Assembly (NCBI GenBank): GCA_013298775.1
Contig: JAAFIV010000027.1
Span: 1-64,000, forward strand
Length of the DNA: 64,000 bases
Direction of reading: 5' to 3'
Origin: Ignavibacteria bacterium
Lineage (GTDB): Bacteria; Bacteroidota; Ignavibacteria; Kapaibacteriales; UBA4661
Shown here: piece after piece, positions 62,424 to 64,000 of the stretch
Layout of the letters: each line of letters opens with the position of its first letter
Position numbering within the stretch: the first letter of the stretch is position 1
Notes under the pieces: model-generated
Told to the model about the DNA's origin: nothing
Databases searched by the model: none
Seen by the model: the letters and a program-made list of their open reading frames with translations, nothing else
Translations under genes and position numbers: made by a program

Positions 62424-63683
62424 ATGAATATTCTCGTCCTCAATTGCGGCAGTTCATCGGTGAAATTTCAGCTCATTGATACCGATGCAGAAAAAATCAA
62501 AACCGATACCGACCGTCGCCTTGCGCACGGCGTGATTGAGCGCATCGGCGGACCCGCGCTTGTGAATTTCTCGGTGCAAAACGCCGACGGCTCGCAGCGC
62601 ACAACACGAGAAGCTGTGCCGCTTCGAGACCATTCTGCTGCCATTGAAAAAATTGTGCAATGGATAATTTCTCCCGAAACAAATATTTCAGGCATCTCGA
62701 CGTACAGCGATATTGCGGCTGTGGGGCATCGCGTTGTGCATGGCGGCGAAGAATTGACGCGCTCGCTGATTATCACCGACGAAGTGATAAAGCAAATTGA
62801 AGATTGTATTGACCTCGCGCCCTTGCATAATCCGCAAAATCTGAAAGGCATTTACGCTATTCGCAAGGTATTTGGCGGAACGGCACAGCAAGTGGCGGTC
62901 TTCGACACGGCATTCCATCACACGTTGCCAGATTACGCGTATTTGTATGCGATTCCGTATCAGTTCTACCGCAGGCATAAAATCAGGCGGTATGGCTTTC
63001 ATGGTATTTCGCATCGCTATGTGCAGTATCGCTATCGGATGTTGAAAAATATTCCCCGCGACACGGTAAACGTTATTTCCATTCACTTGGGCAATGGCGC
63101 GTCGGTGTGCGCAATCAAAGGCGGACGCTCGCAAGATACATCAATGGGCATGACCCCGCTTGAAGGCTTGATTATGGGAACGCGCTCTGGCGACATTGAC
63201 CCCGCCGTGTTAGAGCATTTGGCACACAAAGAAGGCTTTTCGCTTTCGGACGTGGAAGCGGTACTGAATAAACAATCTGGTCTGCTCGGCATTTCCGGCT
63301 TGACCAATGACATGCGTGAACTCGTTGCCGAAGCCGTCGAAAACGACGACCGCCGTGCAAAATTGGCAATCGAAATGTTTGCTTACCGCGCAAAAAAGTA
63401 CATTGGAAGCTATCTTGCATCGCTGAATGGCGCGTCAGCAATCATTTTCACAGGTGGAATTGGAGAAAACTCCGACTACGTGCGCGGACGCATTTTGGAC
63501 GGTTTGGATTGGCTCGGCATTACTCCTGATGAGGCATTGAACAAAGCCACAACACGCGGAAAAGAAGGGAAAATTTCCGCTGAATCCAGCCGCTTGGAAG
63601 TGTACGTCATTCCCACGAATGAAGAACTCCTCATTGCCCGCGACACGCTTCGTTGCTTGATTGGTTTGGAATTACCGCGATAA
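62424..63683 (+). CDS. ackA: Acetate kinase
   Basis: 419 residues. ILVLNCGSSSVKFQLID is the N-terminal phosphate-binding signature. VGHRVVHGGEEL, DTAFHHTLPDYAYLYAIPY, RRYGFHGISHRYV, HLGNGASVCAI, TPLEGLIMGTRSGDIDPAV and FTGGIGENSDYVRG are all present. It interconverts acetyl phosphate plus ADP with acetate plus ATP. No stand-alone phosphotransacetylase gene is in the window. Confidence 0.96.
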   Translation: MNILVLNCGSSSVKFQLIDTDAEKIKTDTDRRLAHGVIERIGGPALVNFSVQNADGSQRTTREAVPLRDHSAAIEKIVQWIISPETNISGISTYSDIAAVGHRVVHGGEELTRSLIITDEVIKQIEDCIDLAPLHNPQNLKGIYAIRKVFGGTAQQVAVFDTAFHHTLPDYAYLYAIPYQFYRRHKIRRYGFHGISHRYVQYRYRMLKNIPRDTVNVISIHLGNGASVCAIKGGRSQDTSMGMTPLEGLIMGTRSGDIDPAVLEHLAHKEGFSLSDVEAVLNKQSGLLGISGLTNDMRELVAEAVENDDRRAKLAIEMFAYRAKKYIGSYLASLNGASAIIFTGGIGENSDYVRGRILDGLDWLGITPDEALNKATTRGKEGKISAESSRLEVYVIPTNEELLIARDTLRCLIGLELPR

Positions 63684-64000
63684 CATTTTTACGACAACAT
63701 CTGCACGATAATATCTACCAGAAATGAAATCGGTAAGTATGGGATTCTTGAATTATGCAACGATTATTTGGAACGCTGATGAAGCCCAGACTCTCAGGAT
63801 TTTGAGGACTTTTTTCCATCCTCACAGTCCTTGTGAGTCCTCAAATCCGCGTTCTTTGTTTACATTTTTCATTATTACTGCTTCATTCGAGAATGATGTA
63901 GTGAGCATGGGCTACAAGTAGCACGGGGCTAGTCGGGGTGGTCGCAGTAGCACACCTCACAAAATTATCTCTCGTGAAAGCGCGAAATCTCCCAGAAATT
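63684..64000. other. Intergenic tail with a small palindrome
   Basis: No gene is supported here. GGATTTTGAGGACT (63799-63812) and AGTCCTCAAATCC (about 63836-63848) form an inverted repeat with an inner CCTCACAG/CTTGTGAG pair. A 65-codon plus-strand frame at 63724 overlaps this repeat and shows no protein-like features. Confidence 0.6.

Noticed and set aside
63724-63921. 65-codon plus-strand frame after ackA
   Set aside because: It overlaps an inverted repeat, lacks a ribosome-binding site and has no protein-like pattern.

Overview
The window looks like chromosome from a Gram-negative bacterium of the Bacteroidota/Chlorobiota (FCB) group, possibly an Ignavibacteria- or Kapabacteria-like lineage. 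The signs are two TonB-type outer-membrane receptors with carboxypeptidase-regulatory N-domains, giant modular secreted proteins of the kind exported by type IX secretion, few strong Shine-Dalgarno sequences, and a 483-residue isocitrate dehydrogenase with a C-terminal extension. The placement is inference; there is no rRNA or tRNA gene in the window to settle it.

Layout. 1-13232 (minus) is one enormous open frame that starts at 13232 and runs off the left edge (over 4410 codons): a secreted multi-modular surface protein with a 48-residue beta-propeller-like repeat, FG-GAP/VCBS repeats and a LamG-like domain. 13611-21901 holds a PD-(D/E)XK-like protein, two TonB-type receptors, a MobA-like nucleotidyltransferase and a GNAT acetyltransferase. 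22011-31843 is the most interesting part. dnaE (minus) carries an in-frame palindromic insertion. A DNA methylase with an HNH nuclease candidate then sits between dnaE and a second, truncated copy of the dnaE 5' end. Next come a SMC/OLD-like ATPase with an overlapping TOPRIM-like partner, which looks like an anti-phage module, and an asparaginase. 32032-41765 is housekeeping: gcvT, a yqeY-like gene, pyrE, pnuC, cobT and an NADP-type isocitrate dehydrogenase, with a decayed ISAs1 transposase and a frameshifted PIN toxin with its antitoxin. 42214-51095 holds an acyltransferase, a BNR/Asp-box protein, maeB, a CocE-type hydrolase, a MOSC protein and a MarR regulator. 51147-63683 holds a TPR-adenylate cyclase, a cysteine desulfurase, a beta-helix/potassium-channel-like fusion, a tandem pair of PD-(D/E)XK-like genes, a SPOR-like protein, msrA, a TPR-histidine kinase and ackA.

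How the genes relate. Most are single transcription units rather than long operons. Central metabolism is represented by icd, maeB and ackA, and vitamin/cofactor functions by cobT, pnuC, the cysteine desulfurase and the MOSC and MobA-like proteins. Two membrane sensors, the cyclase and the kinase, share the plan signal peptide-TPR-membrane segment-coiled coil-output domain.

Repeats are a conspicuous trait. One palindromic family with the core CAGACAAGAGTGTCTG occurs at eight intergenic sites, several directly in front of start codons. A second family (GTGAGGCTCTC/GAGGGTCTCAC) brackets the CocE-type gene. Other palindromes lie at 54505, 62228 and 63799. No CRISPR array, tRNA or rRNA was seen.
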